From an uncultured Pelagibacteraceae bacterium (GTDB lineage: Bacteria > Pseudomonadota > Alphaproteobacteria > Pelagibacterales > Pelagibacteraceae): a stretch of 24,906 nucleotides of DNA. The notes below the pieces were generated by a model that made no database searches, was not told the DNA's origin, and worked only from the letters and a program-made list of their open reading frames with translations. Both the position numbers and the translations under genes were made by a program. Within the stretch, counting starts at the first letter, position 1. Each line of letters begins with the position of its first letter. Below, piece after piece: positions 24,214 through 24,906 of the stretch. The DNA is taken from NCBI GenBank assembly GCA_902519635.1, contig CABYKW010000006.1, positions 1 to 24,906 of the forward strand, in the 5' to 3' direction.

Positions 24214-24906
24214 TTAGTTAAAAAAATTATCAATTTTAACAGGCTCTTTACTTAGCATGTATTTATAGACATTTATGTTTTCTAATACTCTCTGAACATA
24301 GTTTCTTGTTTCTTTAAATCTAATTAACTCTATCCAATTTACATATGATAATTTGCCTTTTGAAGGATCTCCATTAATTCTTCGCCAAGTTTTCACTCTA
24401 TTAGGCCCTGCATTATAAGCAGCTATAGCAAATGGATATACTCCATTATATTCTTCCATTAGTGAATTAAAATAATAAGAACCAAGTTTAATATTATATT
24501 CTGGATCTCTGGTTAATCTGCTTATGCTGTAAGGAAGTTTAGCCTGTTTGGCAACAATCTTAGCGGTATACTTCATTAACTGCATCATCCCTCTCGCTCC
24601 AGCCCAACTATTTGCTTTGGCATCAAATTCACTTTCTTGACGTATAATTGCTAAAACAACTTCTGAATTTGGCATTGTTTTATTATTAATTTGAATAGGT
24701 GTAGCTATGATAGGATAATTGTATTTGTTATAAAATCTTTTTTCATAGGAAGCTTGTTTTGATATTTGAATAGCAAAGTCATATCTTCCAACTTTTGTAG
24801 AAAGTTTAGCTGCTAAAACCTCACTACCTTTTTCTATATTTAATTGAGCTAAATGTTTTAGTATATCTTTTGCATATTTAGTAGCATCTAGTTCCTTTAA
24901 AAGTAT
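24214..24906 (-). CDS. Lytic murein transglycosylase, 5' end missing, mirror copy
   Basis: A mirror copy of the partial SLT-domain gene at 1-693; the frame is open to the window edge, so its start would lie beyond 24906. It has the same catalytic RQES motif and AYNAGP. Confidence 0.9.
   Translation of the reverse strand: MLLKELDATKYAKDILKHLAQLNIEKGSEVLAAKLSTKVGRYDFAIQISKQASYEKRFYNKYNYPIIATPIQINNKTMPNSEVVLAIIRQESEFDAKANSWAGARGMMQLMKYTAKIVAKQAKLPYSISRLTRDPEYNIKLGSYYFNSLMEEYNGVYPFAIAAYNAGPNRVKTWRRINGDPSKGKLSYVNWIELIRFKETRNYVQRVLENINVYKYMLSKEPVKIDNFFN

Larger units (their letters stand above)
17973..24906 (-). repeat. Right arm of the 6,934-bp inverted repeat
   Basis: This is the reverse complement of 1-6934. 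It begins in the middle of the topA reading frame and runs to the last base of the window, where it stops at the mirror of base 1. Perfect identity over nearly 7 kb, with edges cutting genes on both sides, fits a recent or artefactual copy, not two diverging genomic copies. Genes listed inside it duplicate the left-arm entries. Confidence 0.97.

Noticed and set aside
1..24906. Linear replicon or virus with long terminal inverted repeats
   Set aside because: The arms end inside ordinary chromosomal genes, there are no replication, terminal-protein, telomere-resolvase or capsid genes, and the inner edges cut MATE and topA. A chimera explains it better.

Overview
The window looks like a contig from an AT-rich, highly streamlined alphaproteobacterium, most probably SAR11 (Pelagibacterales). 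The reasons are very short intergenic gaps, many 0-28 bp gene overlaps, many A/T homopolymers, an alphaproteobacterial SOS box (GTTC-N7-GTTC), and a very compact TPP riboswitch in front of a ThiV-type sodium symporter, an arrangement I recall from SAR11. This assignment is inferred from gene content and was not checked by a search.

The dominant feature is structural. Bases 1-6934 recur in inverted orientation at 17973-24906: position x on one strand mirrors 24907-x on the other, and every gene in the arms has an identical mirror copy. The 11,038 bp between them (6935-17972) is single-copy. The right-hand junction lies inside topA. It breaks TopA in its first zinc ribbon and joins it in frame to the last 132 residues of a MATE transporter whose intact copy lies at 6531-7892. 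Both arms stop at the window ends at the same base. The simplest reading is one inverted template-switch chimera (for example from whole-genome amplification) or an assembly path that used one repeat node twice. A real inverted duplication remains possible. The right-arm genes should not be counted as independent loci.

Layout. Arm (left copy 1-6934): 3' end of a lytic transglycosylase, tRNA-Ser(GCU), rarD, convergent thiV with its TPP riboswitch, umuC and umuD behind an SOS-box promoter, then a divergent amino-acid-type ABC binding protein and permease, and the 3' third of the MATE gene. Unique centre: on the minus strand a tightly packed run gatC-gatA-gatB-O-methyltransferase-trhO (frameshifted)-MATE; on the plus strand ruvX, then pyrB-pyrC'-plsY, then truncated topA. 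Right arm: mirror copy of the left.

Functionally the unique core is housekeeping: transamidation of Glu-tRNA-Gln and Asp-tRNA-Asn (GatCAB), tRNA U34 hydroxylation (TrhO, apparently broken), Holliday junction resolution, pyrimidine synthesis, phospholipid synthesis and DNA topology. The arm holds the adaptive genes: thiamine-precursor uptake, SOS mutagenesis, solute import and export. There is no gene-free stretch longer than about 125 bp, and I see no CRISPR array, transposase, phage or plasmid genes. I found no undescribed multi-gene system. The best leads are the inverted chimera, a dihydroorotase paralogue lacking its metal-binding histidines, the poly-A frameshift in trhO, and the compressed promoter/riboswitch architecture around umuDC-thiV.
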